A stretch of DNA of 62,221 nucleotides from an uncultured beta proteobacterium (GCA_903894155.1 CAITPF010000019.1:1-62221), one strand, 5' to 3'. Counted from the stretch's first letter, positions 19,376 to 28,487 are shown. Notes: generated from the letters alone by a model not told the origin. A program made the numbers and translations.

Positions 19376-20113
19376 TTAACCTTGCCGCTGTCGCACCGTT
19401 TCAAAGAGGCAGACACCGGTGGCAACGCTGACGTTCAGGCTCTCGACGCTGCCGAGCATGGGAATACGGGCCAGCACGTCGCAGGTCTCGCGGGTAAGCC
19501 TTCTCATGCCCTCACCCTCCGCGCCCATCACCCAGGCCACCGGGCCCGTGGCATCGACCGTGTGCATCGTCTGGGTCGCCTGGTCATCGGTACCAATCAG
19601 CCAGATGTCGCGGTCCTTGAGTTCGCGCATGGTGCGAGCCAGGTTCGTCACCATGAGATAAGGCACCGAATCGGCGGCGCCGCACGCAACACGCTGGGCC
19701 ACCGTGGAAAGCCCTGCCGCACGATCGCGAGGTGCGATCACGGCATGTACGCCTGCAGCGTCGGCCGTGCGCAGGCAGGCACCCAGGTTGTGCGGATCGG
19801 TGATCCCGTCCAGGATCAACAGCAAGGGAGGGCCCTCGACGCCGTCAAGCACTTCGTCCAGATCATTGGCAAGCTTGCGCGCATCGGCCACGGCGACCAC
19901 GCCCTGGTGGCGTGCCCCGCCCGCGAGGCCGTCGAGTCGCTCGACGCCGACCGGATGCACGCTGACGCCCGCCTGCCCGAGTTGATCCAGAAGCGTCTGC
20001 ATGCGCTTGTCTCGCCGCTGGGACTCGACGTATACCTCGCGGATTGTCGCGGGTGCCTGACGCATCCGCGCGATCACCGCATGAAACCCCGCGAGAACTT
20101 GAGTGGCTGCCAT
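19376..20113 (-). CDS. rlmB: 23S rRNA (guanosine-2'-O)-methyltransferase RlmB
   Basis: A SpoU/TrmH-family knotted methyltransferase, predicted to modify Gm2251 of 23S rRNA with SAM. The 245 residues comprise an N-terminal substrate-binding domain (about 1-75) and a SPOUT domain with [20 protein letters not shown] (motif 1), [13 protein letters not shown] (motif 2) and [17 protein letters not shown] (motif 3). It lies 35 bp downstream of rnr, an arrangement also found in E. coli, where the two are co-transcribed. Confidence 0.94.
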   Translation of the reverse strand: MAATQVLAGFHAVIARMRQAPATIREVYVESQRRDKRMQTLLDQLGQAGVSVHPVGVERLDGLAGGARHQGVVAVADARKLANDLDEVLDGVEGPPLLLILDGITDPHNLGACLRTADAAGVHAVIAPRDRAAGLSTVAQRVACGAADSVPYLMVTNLARTMRELKDRDIWLIGTDDQATQTMHTVDATGPVAWVMGAEGEGMRRLTRETCDVLARIPMLGSVESLNVSVATGVCLFETVRQRQG

Positions 20114-20148
20114 TTTGTGTTATCCAGTGTCGATTCGCGCGCTGACGC

Positions 20149-22638
20149 TCAGCGCGACTTGCGGGCGGATTTTTTCACACTTGCGCCCTTGGCCGCGCGC
20201 TTGGTGCCGGCCGGCCGTGCGGATTCCTGCTTGGCCGTCTTGCGTGCCTCGGCGCGGCGCACCTTGGCGGTCTGCCCCTTGAGCGCGGCAGGCTTGGTCG
20301 GCGCCGCCTTCTTGACGCGTCGCGCGGCAGCGGGATCCTCGGTTCGCGTGGCCGCCTTGCGCAACGCCACGAAGCTCGTGCCCGTCACGAGGCGAAACTC
20401 GATGCGTCGCGCCTCCAGGTCCACGCGCGCGACCTGCACCTGTACGGCGTCTGTCAGCCGATAGCGCATGCCGGTTCGCTCGCCACGCAATTCGTGCAGC
20501 GCCTCGTTGAACTGGAAGTATTCGCTTCCGAGTTCGGATACGTGAACCATGCCCTCGACGTGCAGCGTGTCGAGCGTCACAAAAATCCCGAAGCTTGCCA
20601 CTCCCGTGACGCGTCCGCTGAACGTCTCGCCGACCCGTTCCTTGACGAACCAGCACTTGAGCCAGGCCTCGACGTCGCGTGAGGCGTCGTCCGCGCGGCG
20701 CTCCGTGGCCGAGAGCAGCAACCCCATCTTTTCCCAGATATCGTGCTCATGCTCGCGGTGGGATGTCCCGGGGGGCGACACGAAACCATGCAACTGGGGT
20801 TCGTAGCGCTGCCCTTTGAGCAGCGCCTTGATGACCCGGTGCGTCAGCAGATCAGGGTAGCGACGGATCGGCGAGGTGAAGTGCGTATACGCCGGGTACG
20901 AAAGCCCGAAGTGGCCCATGTTGTCCGGGCCGTAGATCGCCTGTTGCATGGAGCGCAGGCACATCGTCTGCAGCAGTGCATAGTCGGGCCGCCCGCGCGC
21001 CTTGTCGAGCAGGGCCGCATAATCCGCGGCCGTCGGATCTGACCCGCCGCCCAGGCTCAGGCCAAGCGTGCGCAGAAACTCGCGCAACGCCTGCAATTTT
21101 TCCGTCGTCGGGCCTTCGTGAATGCGATAGAGGCCAACGTGCTTGCTGCGCAGCATGAAATCCGCGGCGCAAGTGTTGGCCGCGAGCATGCACTCTTCGA
21201 TCAGCCGGTGCGCGTCATTGCGCGTTTGCGCGACGATCTGTTCGATGCGGCCAAGTTCGTTGCAGATGATCTTGGTCTCGACGGTGTCGAAATCGATCGC
21301 ACCGCGCTCCTTGCGTGACTGCTGGAGCAGCTGGAAAAGCGTGTAAAGATCGTTGATATGCGGCAAGACCCCGGACAGGGCACGCGCAGCCGGGCCGCCA
21401 GGCTGCTGCAGGGACTCCCAGACCTGGTTGTAGGTCGTGCGCGCGTGCGAGTGGATGACCGCGTTGTAAAACTGATAGGCCGAGACCGTACCTGCCTTGG
21501 CGCCGCTCGCGACGACCACCATATCGCACACGAGCACCAGACGATCGACCGCCGGGTTGAGCGAGCACAGGCCGTTGGAGAGTTTTTCCGGAAGCATCGG
21601 GATGACGCGCCGGGGAAAATAGACACTGGTGCCGCGCTCGCGCGCGTCGGCGTCCAGGGAATCCTCCGGCTGCACATAATGGCTCACATCGGCGATGGCC
21701 ACGAGCAGACGCCAGGCGGGCCTGCGGCGCCCGGTACCGAGATCGACGCTCTCGCAATAGACCGCATCGTCGAAATCGCGCGCATCCTCGCCGTCGATCG
21801 TGATGAAGGGCACATCGCGCAAATCGACGCGGTCTTTCAGATCCTGCTTGCGCACGGTCTCCGGAAGCTTGTCGGCCTGGCGTTGCGCGCCTTCCGAAAA
21901 CTCGACCGGCACATCGAACTTGCGCACGGCGATCTCGATTTCCATGCCGGGGTCGTCGATCTCGCCCAGGATTTCGGCCACGCGTCCCAAGGGCTGCGTA
22001 TGGCGTGTCGGCTGCTCGATGATGTCGACCGAAACCACCTGGCCGTGCTGCGCGCCGCCGGTATCGCCCGGCGGGATCAGCACATCGTGCTTGATTCGCT
22101 GATCCTCGGGAACCACGATCGCCAGGCCCCGCTCGTTCAGGAAGCGCCCCACCAGGCGGTTTGTGCGCCGCTCGATGACCTCGACAATCGTCCCTTCGGG
22201 CTTGCCGCGGTATTCGCCAGTCGGCTTGACCAGCACGCGGTCCCCATGCAGGACCTTGAGCATTTCGCGCGGGGAAAGGAAGATGTCCTGACCACCGCCA
22301 TCCCGGACGAGAAAACCGAACCCGTCGCGGTGACCCTGCACGCGACCGGCGATGAAATCAAGCTTGTTGGCGAGCAACAGCACGCCTTTGCGGTTTGGCA
22401 GCAACTGGCCGTCGCGCTCCATGGCGGCAAGGCGACGGTCAAAGCCCATTTGCGACTGCTCGCCGGCAATGCCCATACGGGCCGCAAGATCTTCGGGGGA
22501 AAGCGGTGCGCTCGCGGCGCGCAACGTCTCGAGGATTTGCTCGCGCGACGGTACATCAGGATCGTAGTCGGGCGGCAGATCGGGGGTTGCGGGGGCCTGT
22601 CGGCCGGACTTCTGATTTTGTGTGGGGCGATTTGCCAA
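20149..22638 (-). CDS. rnr: Ribonuclease R
   Basis: A processive 3'-5' exoribonuclease that degrades structured RNA. The 829 residues comprise an N-terminal winged-helix region, cold-shock domains with GFGFLVRDGG near 105, the catalytic RNB domain with TIDGEDARDFDDAVY (catalytic acidic residues), a C-terminal S1 domain near 655-730, and a Lys/Arg/Ala-rich tail of about 75 residues. The start appears to be TTG at 22638 (MANRPTQNQ), since no ATG lies nearby and the frame has a complete N-terminal domain. This start overlaps the -35 region of the divergent tRNA-Leu promoter. Confidence 0.95.
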   Translation of the reverse strand: MANRPTQNQKSGRQAPATPDLPPDYDPDVPSREQILETLRAASAPLSPEDLAARMGIAGEQSQMGFDRRLAAMERDGQLLPNRKGVLLLANKLDFIAGRVQGHRDGFGFLVRDGGGQDIFLSPREMLKVLHGDRVLVKPTGEYRGKPEGTIVEVIERRTNRLVGRFLNERGLAIVVPEDQRIKHDVLIPPGDTGGAQHGQVVSVDIIEQPTRHTQPLGRVAEILGEIDDPGMEIEIAVRKFDVPVEFSEGAQRQADKLPETVRKQDLKDRVDLRDVPFITIDGEDARDFDDAVYCESVDLGTGRRRPAWRLLVAIADVSHYVQPEDSLDADARERGTSVYFPRRVIPMLPEKLSNGLCSLNPAVDRLVLVCDMVVVASGAKAGTVSAYQFYNAVIHSHARTTYNQVWESLQQPGGPAARALSGVLPHINDLYTLFQLLQQSRKERGAIDFDTVETKIICNELGRIEQIVAQTRNDAHRLIEECMLAANTCAADFMLRSKHVGLYRIHEGPTTEKLQALREFLRTLGLSLGGGSDPTAADYAALLDKARGRPDYALLQTMCLRSMQQAIYGPDNMGHFGLSYPAYTHFTSPIRRYPDLLTHRVIKALLKGQRYEPQLHGFVSPPGTSHREHEHDIWEKMGLLLSATERRADDASRDVEAWLKCWFVKERVGETFSGRVTGVASFGIFVTLDTLHVEGMVHVSELGSEYFQFNEALHELRGERTGMRYRLTDAVQVQVARVDLEARRIEFRLVTGTSFVALRKAATRTEDPAAARRVKKAAPTKPAALKGQTAKVRRAEARKTAKQESARPAGTKRAAKGASVKKSARKSR

Positions 22639-22659
22639 AGTTCTAAACTCGTCTATAAT
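22632..22659 (+). promoter_or_regulatory. Promoter of tRNA-Leu
   Basis: TTGCCA (22632-22637), a 16-bp spacer and a perfect TATAAT (22654-22659) precede the tRNA by about 80 bp. The -35 hexamer coincides with the first codons of the divergent rnr gene. Confidence 0.75.
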
Positions 22660-22739
22660 GCGCAGCTTCTGTGCAGCTTTAAGTTGGTTGCCTGATCGGT
22701 CAGGGGTCTACGGATCCAGGGCTGGAAATTCGAAGCATT

Positions 22740-22824
22740 GCCCAGGTGGCGGAATTGGTAGACGCGCACGGTTCAGGTCCGTGTGCCGCAAGGTGTGGAG
22801 GTTCGAGTCCTCTCCTGGGCACCA
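22740..22824 (+). tRNA. tRNA-Leu (CAG anticodon)
   Basis: A complete class-II tRNA of 85 nt including an encoded CCA. The acceptor stem GCCCAGG/CCTGGGC, the D arm, an anticodon loop with CAG between CACGG and CCGTG, a long variable arm and a GGTTCGAGTCC T arm are all present. A strong terminator follows within 40 nt. Confidence 0.96.
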
Positions 22825-22863
22825 AGCAAGTGTAGAGCATAAAGCGTTACGCTCTGCGAAAAG

Positions 22864-22897
22864 ACCTCAAAATCCTTTTTGGATTATGAGGTTTTTT
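22864..22897 (+). terminator. Terminator of tRNA-Leu
   Basis: A 12-bp stem with one mismatch (22864-22875 with 22881-22892) and a TTTTT loop are followed by six T residues. It is correctly placed 40 bp after the tRNA. Confidence 0.85.
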
Positions 22898-22913
22898 GTT
22901 TTTTGCTTTTTGC

Positions 22914-22979
22914 TTTTGCATTCCTTTTGCATTCCTTTTGCATTCCTTTTGCATTCCTTTTGTATTCCTTTTGTATTCC
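22914..22979. repeat. Six tandem copies of an 11-bp unit
   Basis: TTTTGCATTCC is repeated without gaps at 22914, 22925, 22936, 22947, 22958 and 22969. The first four copies are identical and the last two carry a C-to-T change (TTTTGTATTCC). The array is pyrimidine-rich on the plus strand and lies between the tRNA-Leu terminator and the end of the GNAT gene. Confidence 0.95.
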
Positions 22980-23014
22980 TGATTGGCGGGCTTCGCCGCA
23001 CGCAAAGGCGCGGC

Positions 23015-23461
23015 TCACGCGCCCCCGGCAAGCGGCAGTCGCATCAGGATATGCGGGATATTCGCCTCCTCAAACTCGTCGCCCTCGGCGACGAACCCGT
23101 GCCGTTCGTAAAACCCGCACGCATGCGATTGCGCATGGAGCACGACCGCGTGGTAGCCCAACCCTCGCGCTTCGGCGATCAAGACTTCAAGGAGCGCGCT
23201 TCCAACGCCGCTGCCCCGGCCATCACGCAATACCGCCATGCGACCCACATGCCCGTCCGGGAGCAACCGGCCCGTACCCAGCGCCCTGCCCCGCGCATCA
23301 AACGCCACTGCATGCAGCGAGGCGGCATCCATGTCGTCAAGTTCTTCTTCGGGTGCGACATGTTGCTCCAGCACGAACACTTCCATCCGGATCGGCATCG
23401 CCCAGTCGCGCATGCGATCCCAGGTACCAAGCTTCACCGTGCAGACTGCTGACTTGCTCAT
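23015..23461 (-). CDS. GNAT-family N-acetyltransferase
   Basis: A 148-residue acetyl-CoA-dependent acetyltransferase of the ElaA/YjcF-like group. The N-terminal MRDWAMPIRMEVFVLEQHV segment, the central GTGRLLPDGHVGRMAVLRDGRGSGVGS-like block with the acetyl-CoA-binding R-G-x-G-x-G/S loop, and YERHGFVAEGDEFEEANIPH at the C-terminus are typical. I prefer the ATG at 23461 (MSKSAVCTVKLG); the frame extends upstream through the GGGTC repeats but that part is low in complexity. The substrate is unknown. It is convergent with tRNA-Leu. Confidence 0.82.
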   Translation of the reverse strand: MSKSAVCTVKLGTWDRMRDWAMPIRMEVFVLEQHVAPEEELDDMDAASLHAVAFDARGRALGTGRLLPDGHVGRMAVLRDGRGSGVGSALLEVLIAEARGLGYHAVVLHAQSHACGFYERHGFVAEGDEFEEANIPHILMRLPLAGGA

Positions 23462-23527
23462 TGCCGCGCTCCCGTTGACGACACCATTATCCCTCGCCGC
23501 GCTTCGTGCCGCGCGCGTGCCGCGCGC

Positions 23528-23552
23528 GGGTCGGGTCGGGTCGGGTCGGGTC
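23528..23552. repeat. Five tandem GGGTC units
   Basis: GGGTC is repeated five times in the spacer upstream of the GNAT gene. Such short repeats are prone to slippage. The repeats lie about 65 bp before the preferred GNAT start, so any effect would be on its promoter. Confidence 0.9.
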
Positions 23553-23659
23553 GACCATGACCATTTCAGGGGGCATTGCATGGATCGGCGCCAATCCCTA
23601 TGACGGCGGGCGCAGATCTGCTAACTTTGCGCCATGCACCCGATTGATCCCTGACTGCA

Positions 23660-25309
23660 ATGCCAACACTGCTTCCGCGTCACGCAGCGCTTTGGACCAC
23701 CGCCGTGGTGGCTGTTTCGGCCTTGGTGCTCGCGCTCGAGCGCGATCCGGCATGGTGGTACCTGGCCGTTCCCGGCGCGCTACTCACCCTGACCGGGATT
23801 CACGATCTCATCCAGACGCGCCATTCGATCCTGCGCAACTACCCGATCGTCGGACACCTGCGATTCATCCTTGAGGCTATCCGGCCTGAAATCCGTCAGT
23901 ATTTTTTCGAGGATGACCGCGACAAGTCACCGTTCTCCCGGGTTCAGCGCTCGCTCGTCTACCAGCGCGCCAAGGAGCAGATCGACAAGCGCCCCTTCGG
24001 CACCCAACTCGATGTCTACGAGAACCATTACGAGTGGATCAATCATTCGATGGCGCCCTCGTCGATCGCGGACACAGACTTCCGGATCACCGTTGGCGGC
24101 CCGGATTGTTCGCAACCCGTCAGTCTTTCCGTGCTGAACATTTCTGCCATGAGTTTCGGGGCCCTCTCGGCAAACGCCATCCTTGCGTTGAACCGTGGCG
24201 CGAAAATGGGCGGGTTTGCGCACGACACGGGCGAAGGCGGCATCAGCCGCTACCACCTCGAGGCGGGCGGCGACCTGATCTGGAACATCGGCTCGGGGTA
24301 TTTCGGGTGCCGCGACGCACAGGGGCAGTTTTCCGAAGCCGCTTTCATTGAAAACGCCACCCGGCCGCAAGTCCGCATGATCGAAATCAAGCTTTCACAG
24401 GGTGCCAAGCCCGGCCATGGCGGGATACTGCCTGGCGCGAAAGTCACCGCCGAAATCGCGGCGGCCCGCGGTGTGCCCCAGGGGACTGACTGCATATCCC
24501 CCGCGGCACACCGGGAGTTCAGTACGCCGGTCGGATTGCTGCACTTTGTCGCGCGCCTGCGCCGGCTATCGGGCGGCAAGCCCGTCGGTTTCAAGATGTG
24601 CGTCGGCCATCCCTGGGAATGGTTCGCCATTGCCAAGGCAATGCTCAAGACAGGCATCACGCCAGATTTCATCGTCGTGGATGGCGCCGAAGGGGGTACG
24701 GGCGCGGCGCCCATAGAGTTCACGGATCACGTCGGCACGCCTTTGCGCGAGGCGCTGCACCTGGTGCACAACACACTTGTGGGCATCAACTTGCGCGATC
24801 GCATCAAGATCGGCGCCTCGGGCAAGATCGTCTCCGCCTTCGACATGGCCCGCACCCTTGCCCTTGGCGCGGACTGGTGCAACAGCGCGCGCGCATTCAT
24901 GTTCGCCATCGGATGCATCCAGTCCCAGTCCTGCCATACCGACAAATGTCCCACCGGCGTCGCGACCCAGGATCCACGGCGCCAGCGAGCGCTGGTCGTC
25001 ACGGACAAGGCGCCGCGCGTTGCGCACTTCCATCGCAATACACGGCAGGCGCTTGCCGAGCTCCTGCAGGCAGCGGGCATCGAACACCCTGATTCGTTGC
25101 AAACAAGCCACATTGCTTGCCGATTATCCGACGATCACGTCACGCTGCTGTCGACCGTACTCCCCGAAATGGAGCATGGTGCACTCCTTGCGGGCAAGCT
25201 CGAGCGCCCCGTTTACCGGGTCGCATGGCCGATGGCTGACCCGGACAGTTTCCAGCCGTTGCGCCCGCTTTCGGAAGCCCTCGCGCAGACGCTCACGCAG
25301 ACACGCTGA
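23660..25309 (+). CDS. FMN-binding glutamate synthase family protein
   Basis: A 549-residue protein with two N-terminal hydrophobic helices (about 8-25 and 30-46) followed by a glutamate synthase central/FMN (GltB-like) barrel. Visible motifs are SFGALSANAILALNRGA, GEGGISRYHLE, SQGAKPGHGGILPG, VDGAEGGTGAAP and a C-x5-C-x4-C cluster near residue 418-429 (the 3Fe-4S motif) ending in CPTGVATQDP. It lacks the glutaminase domain, so it is not a complete glutamate synthase. The reaction and partner are unknown. It is probably membrane-anchored. Confidence 0.88.
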   Translation: MPTLLPRHAALWTTAVVAVSALVLALERDPAWWYLAVPGALLTLTGIHDLIQTRHSILRNYPIVGHLRFILEAIRPEIRQYFFEDDRDKSPFSRVQRSLVYQRAKEQIDKRPFGTQLDVYENHYEWINHSMAPSSIADTDFRITVGGPDCSQPVSLSVLNISAMSFGALSANAILALNRGAKMGGFAHDTGEGGISRYHLEAGGDLIWNIGSGYFGCRDAQGQFSEAAFIENATRPQVRMIEIKLSQGAKPGHGGILPGAKVTAEIAAARGVPQGTDCISPAAHREFSTPVGLLHFVARLRRLSGGKPVGFKMCVGHPWEWFAIAKAMLKTGITPDFIVVDGAEGGTGAAPIEFTDHVGTPLREALHLVHNTLVGINLRDRIKIGASGKIVSAFDMARTLALGADWCNSARAFMFAIGCIQSQSCHTDKCPTGVATQDPRRQRALVVTDKAPRVAHFHRNTRQALAELLQAAGIEHPDSLQTSHIACRLSDDHVTLLSTVLPEMEHGALLAGKLERPVYRVAWPMADPDSFQPLRPLSEALAQTLTQTR

Positions 25310-25385
25310 CGGTGGCCGTCCCGGGCGACGTGTGCTGCGTCACGCCAGCGCCCGCCCAGGCGCTCACGGCCAGGGAAGTGACCCA

Positions 25386-26279
25386 TCACGCCTCGCGCGC
25401 GAAATCGGCGACGCAATGTTCATAGGCTGGCAGCGAACGCACGAACCCCGAATCACGCATGCTCAGGGCAAGGCGGGCAAATCCGGCACGCGACACGGCC
25501 CGCCTGCAAGTCCAGAGGCCGGCGTCGCGATAACGCGTGAACGCAGAGACCAGGACATCCTGCGAAAGATCCGGGTAGAAAGTGGCCACGACACGCGCGA
25601 GCTCGGCGGGGCCATGGGCCTGCAGCCAGGGACCGAATCGTTCGACCGCGCGGATCATCGCCTCAAAGGCGTCCCGGTTGCGCTCAATACTGGCGACTGT
25701 CGACAGAAACGTCGTATAAGCCGTATAGCCACGCGCGCTCGCGGCGTAAAGGACGTGCGCGCCCTGACGCTCGGCAAGCGTCACAAAGGGCTCGAATACT
25801 TGCGCGACATCGATCCCCCCGTGCGCGAGCGCCTCAAGGTTGGCAGGCATTGTGTTGCCGGCAACCCGTTGAATCGCGCCAGGATCGACGCCCAGGTCGC
25901 GCAAATCCTGCTCAAGACAAAGCCATGGCGTCGGGACCTCGGATACCGATCCCAGCTTCAGGCGCTGCAGATCGCGCAAATCAAAAGGCGCACCCGTCTT
26001 TCCGACCAGGCAAAACGGATCCTTGCCGGCGACTTCGCAGAACGCCATCAGCGAGGCATCGCCCATGGGCTTTTCATCGCGCTCGCGGATGACGCGCAGC
26101 GGGCCGCCCCACATGCAGTCGATCCGCCCTGCCACGAGATCACTGATGCCAGCGCCCGGCGAGGGGGAATCAAGCAGCGTAATGTCCACACCCTCTTCGC
26201 GATGAAATCCCAGTGCAACCGTCGCATAAAAGGGCGCGTAAAAAACAGCCCTGAAATTCTCGGCAAGTCTTATATTCAT
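25386..26279 (-). CDS. NMT1/THI5-like substrate-binding protein without signal peptide
   Basis: A 297-residue protein resembling SsuA/THI5-type ABC-transporter binding proteins: MNIRLAENFRAVFYAPFYATVALGF, the DITLLDSPSPG segment, and GRIDCMWGGPLRV near 60. From the ATG at 26279 there is no signal peptide; a start further upstream adds no convincing one either. It may therefore act in the cytoplasm, like pyrimidine-precursor enzymes of the THI5 fold, or be exported some other way. No ABC permease or ATPase is adjacent. It is divergent from a PuuE-like deacetylase, hinting at a shared nitrogen-compound pathway. Confidence 0.75.
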   Translation of the reverse strand: MNIRLAENFRAVFYAPFYATVALGFHREEGVDITLLDSPSPGAGISDLVAGRIDCMWGGPLRVIRERDEKPMGDASLMAFCEVAGKDPFCLVGKTGAPFDLRDLQRLKLGSVSEVPTPWLCLEQDLRDLGVDPGAIQRVAGNTMPANLEALAHGGIDVAQVFEPFVTLAERQGAHVLYAASARGYTAYTTFLSTVASIERNRDAFEAMIRAVERFGPWLQAHGPAELARVVATFYPDLSQDVLVSAFTRYRDAGLWTCRRAVSRAGFARLALSMRDSGFVRSLPAYEHCVADFAREA

Positions 26280-26373
26280 ATCCTGTATCCTCGCTGTTCG
26301 CACACCCATCGGCTGCTGGCCACAACGATACACCCAACCCGACCAGACAGAACTCTCGCGGAGACCCGTTTCC

Positions 26374-27285
26374 ATGCTCAGAACACACCACCGCTACGAC
26401 TACAGCCCGATCGTCAATCGACCCGACTACAGTTGGCCTGAGGGCAAACGGCTGGCGATTCACTTCAGCCTGAACGTCGAGCACTTCGCCTACGGCGAGG
26501 GGCTGGGAAACGACTACGGGCCACCAGCGCCAGCGCCCAATTCGCGCAGCTTCGCCTGGCGCGACTACGGCAACCGGGTTGGCGCGTGGCGTCTGCTCGA
26601 ACTCGCGCAGGCGTACGACTTCCGCTACGCGTTGCTGACCAACACCGAGCTCTATGACTATTGCCCGGAAATGATCGCCGCCTTCAGCGCCCGCGGCGAT
26701 GAAATCGTTGCCCATGGCCGCACCAATGCGGAGCGCCAGGATCAGATGGATATTGACCAGGAGCGCGCCTGCATCCTCGAGGCGACGCAGACCATCGCGC
26801 GTCGCGAGGGCAAGCCGCCCAGGGGCTGGCTCGCGCCCTACATCGCGCAGACTGAGAACTCGCTGGATTTGCTGCGCGAAGCGGGCCTTCGCTACATGAT
26901 GGACTGGTCGCTCGACGATCAGCCGGTGTGGTTCCGCACCAAGCACGGCCCGATCCTTTCGGTGCCGTACGCCCATGACCTGAACGACTCGATCGAGTGC
27001 GTCTCGCGCAGGACCCCGTCACAGACCTGGTGCGACAACCTCGTCGACCAGTTCGATGAAATGCTCGCGGAATCTGCACGACGCCCATTGGTCATGCCGA
27101 TCGTGCTCCACAGTTTCATCGTGGGTCACCCGTATCGCACGAGGCAGTTCCGGCGCGTGATCGAGCACATCATGGCGCATCGCGACAAGGTCTGGCTGAC
27201 GACACCGGGTGATATCTGCGAACACATCGAATCTTTGCCCGATGGCGTCGTTCCCGGGCGACACACGCCCTATGCCCCCACATGA
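26374..27285 (+). CDS. Polysaccharide deacetylase-family protein, PuuE-like
   Basis: A 303-residue NodB-fold protein. WPEGKRLAIHFSLNVEHFAYGEG near 24, RDYGNRVGAWRLLEL near 64, GDEIVAHGRTNAERQ near 108, and RGWLAPYIAQTENSLDLLREAG near 150 resemble the PuuE/allantoinase-like subgroup rather than classical chitin or peptidoglycan deacetylases. The first motif has N-V-E in place of the usual D-D. There is no signal peptide, so a cytoplasmic amidohydrolase-like role is plausible. A Bug-type binding protein follows after 90 bp, and a THI5-like protein is divergent. Confidence 0.8.
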   Translation: MLRTHHRYDYSPIVNRPDYSWPEGKRLAIHFSLNVEHFAYGEGLGNDYGPPAPAPNSRSFAWRDYGNRVGAWRLLELAQAYDFRYALLTNTELYDYCPEMIAAFSARGDEIVAHGRTNAERQDQMDIDQERACILEATQTIARREGKPPRGWLAPYIAQTENSLDLLREAGLRYMMDWSLDDQPVWFRTKHGPILSVPYAHDLNDSIECVSRRTPSQTWCDNLVDQFDEMLAESARRPLVMPIVLHSFIVGHPYRTRQFRRVIEHIMAHRDKVWLTTPGDICEHIESLPDGVVPGRHTPYAPT

Positions 27286-27375
27286 TCGACGCACGCATTG
27301 GCCGCATGCGCTTGAGCATGCGCTTGAACGCGTGCGCATCACCCGAACCTGCACAACCCTGATGGAACGCTTACC

Positions 27376-28386
27376 ATGAACGTCGTACGCCAATTCGCCA
27401 CCACCACGTGCACCGCGCTGCTCGCACTGCTGTTTGCCGGCGCGGCAGTCGCGCAGCAGCCTGCGGTTTCCGCGGTGGCGCCCGGCAAATTTCCGGACAA
27501 GCCCGTGCGCATCATTGTCACCGTGCCGCCCGGCGGCGCATCCGACTTCGTCGCGCGCACGCTCTCGGAAAGTTTCGCCAAAGAGCTGGGCACGCCCGTG
27601 CTGATCGAAAACAAAGCCGGCGCCAACGGCACGATCGCAAGCGCCTTCGTCGCTCGGGCGCCTGCCGATGGATATACCTTGCTCCAGGCGGGTATTTCGA
27701 CGCATGGAATCGGACCGTATTTCTACGACAACCTACCGTACGCCCCGTTCAAGGATCTGGTGCCGGTCGGCCCCATTGCGGAATTCCCGATCATCCTGGC
27801 CGTCAATGCGCAATTGCCTGTCAAGAGCGTGGCGGAACTCATCGCGCTGGCCAAGACCCGTCCGATGAGCTTCGCCTCCGCCGGTACGGGCAGCGCCCCG
27901 CACCTGTCCGGCGAGCTCTTCAAGATCGAAACCGGCCTGAATCTCGTGCATGTTCCCTACAAGGGTTCCGCGCCGGCCGTGGTCGACGTCGCGAGCGGCC
28001 AGGTGGATATGATGTTCGACGGCATTCCGGCGCTGCTGCCGCACATCAAGAGCGGAAAACTGCGCCCGATCGCAGCCGTCAGCGTCAAGCGCAACGGCCA
28101 GATGCCGGATCTGCCCACCTTTACCGAGCTTGGCTACCCCTCCATGGTCGCCTCCGTGTGGTACGGGCTCATGGCGCCTGCGGGCACGCCGGCAAGTGCC
28201 ATTGCGACCGTGAACGCCGCGCTGAACAAAACGCTCGCGATACCGGAGCTGCAGGCCAAACTCGAGGAAAACGGCGCCATTGTCATGCGCGGAAGCCCGG
28301 CAGACTTCGGCGAATTCATGACCAAGGATTACAAGCGCTGGGGAGACGTCATCCGCAAGGCGGGCATTTCGACCAAGGCCGACTAA
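27376..28386 (+). CDS. Bug-family (tripartite tricarboxylate) solute-binding protein
   Basis: A 336-residue periplasmic binding protein with a signal peptide (LLALLFAGAAVAQ, about residues 17-27). FPDKPVRIIVTVPPGGASDFVARTL is the Bug-family opening, and YKGSAPAVVDVASGQVDMMFD is the central family motif. The ligand is probably a small carboxylate but cannot be inferred. No TctA/TctB membrane genes are nearby. It follows the deacetylase in the same orientation, so it may supply or sense that pathway's substrate. Confidence 0.9.
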   Translation: MNVVRQFATTTCTALLALLFAGAAVAQQPAVSAVAPGKFPDKPVRIIVTVPPGGASDFVARTLSESFAKELGTPVLIENKAGANGTIASAFVARAPADGYTLLQAGISTHGIGPYFYDNLPYAPFKDLVPVGPIAEFPIILAVNAQLPVKSVAELIALAKTRPMSFASAGTGSAPHLSGELFKIETGLNLVHVPYKGSAPAVVDVASGQVDMMFDGIPALLPHIKSGKLRPIAAVSVKRNGQMPDLPTFTELGYPSMVASVWYGLMAPAGTPASAIATVNAALNKTLAIPELQAKLEENGAIVMRGSPADFGEFMTKDYKRWGDVIRKAGISTKAD

Positions 28387-28401
28387 CCAGCTGCGCGGCA
28401 A

Positions 28402-28423
28402 GCCCCGTCGTTCACGACGGGGC
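28402..28423 (+). terminator. Hairpin after the Bug gene
   Basis: A perfect 9-bp stem (28402-28410 with 28415-28423) with a TTCA loop lies 15 bp after the stop. It lacks a T run, so it is a strong hairpin but only a possible terminator, or may act in both directions between convergent genes. Confidence 0.45.
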
Positions 28424-28487
28424 ATATCAACCGTGCGGCGGGCCCCGCCCTTGCCTGCGGGAGATCCCACCGCAGCGCCGCGCGGGC

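Noticed and set aside
21358-22695. A 445-codon open frame antisense to rnr
   Set aside because: It is the complement of RNase R coding sequence with no independent motif or ribosome-binding site.
22914-22979. CRISPR array
   Set aside because: The repeats are 11 bp and contiguous, with no spacers or cas genes.
24777-26441. A 554-codon plus-strand frame spanning the end of the glutamate-synthase-like gene and the THI5-like gene
   Set aside because: Crosses two well-supported genes on different strands and shows no family features.
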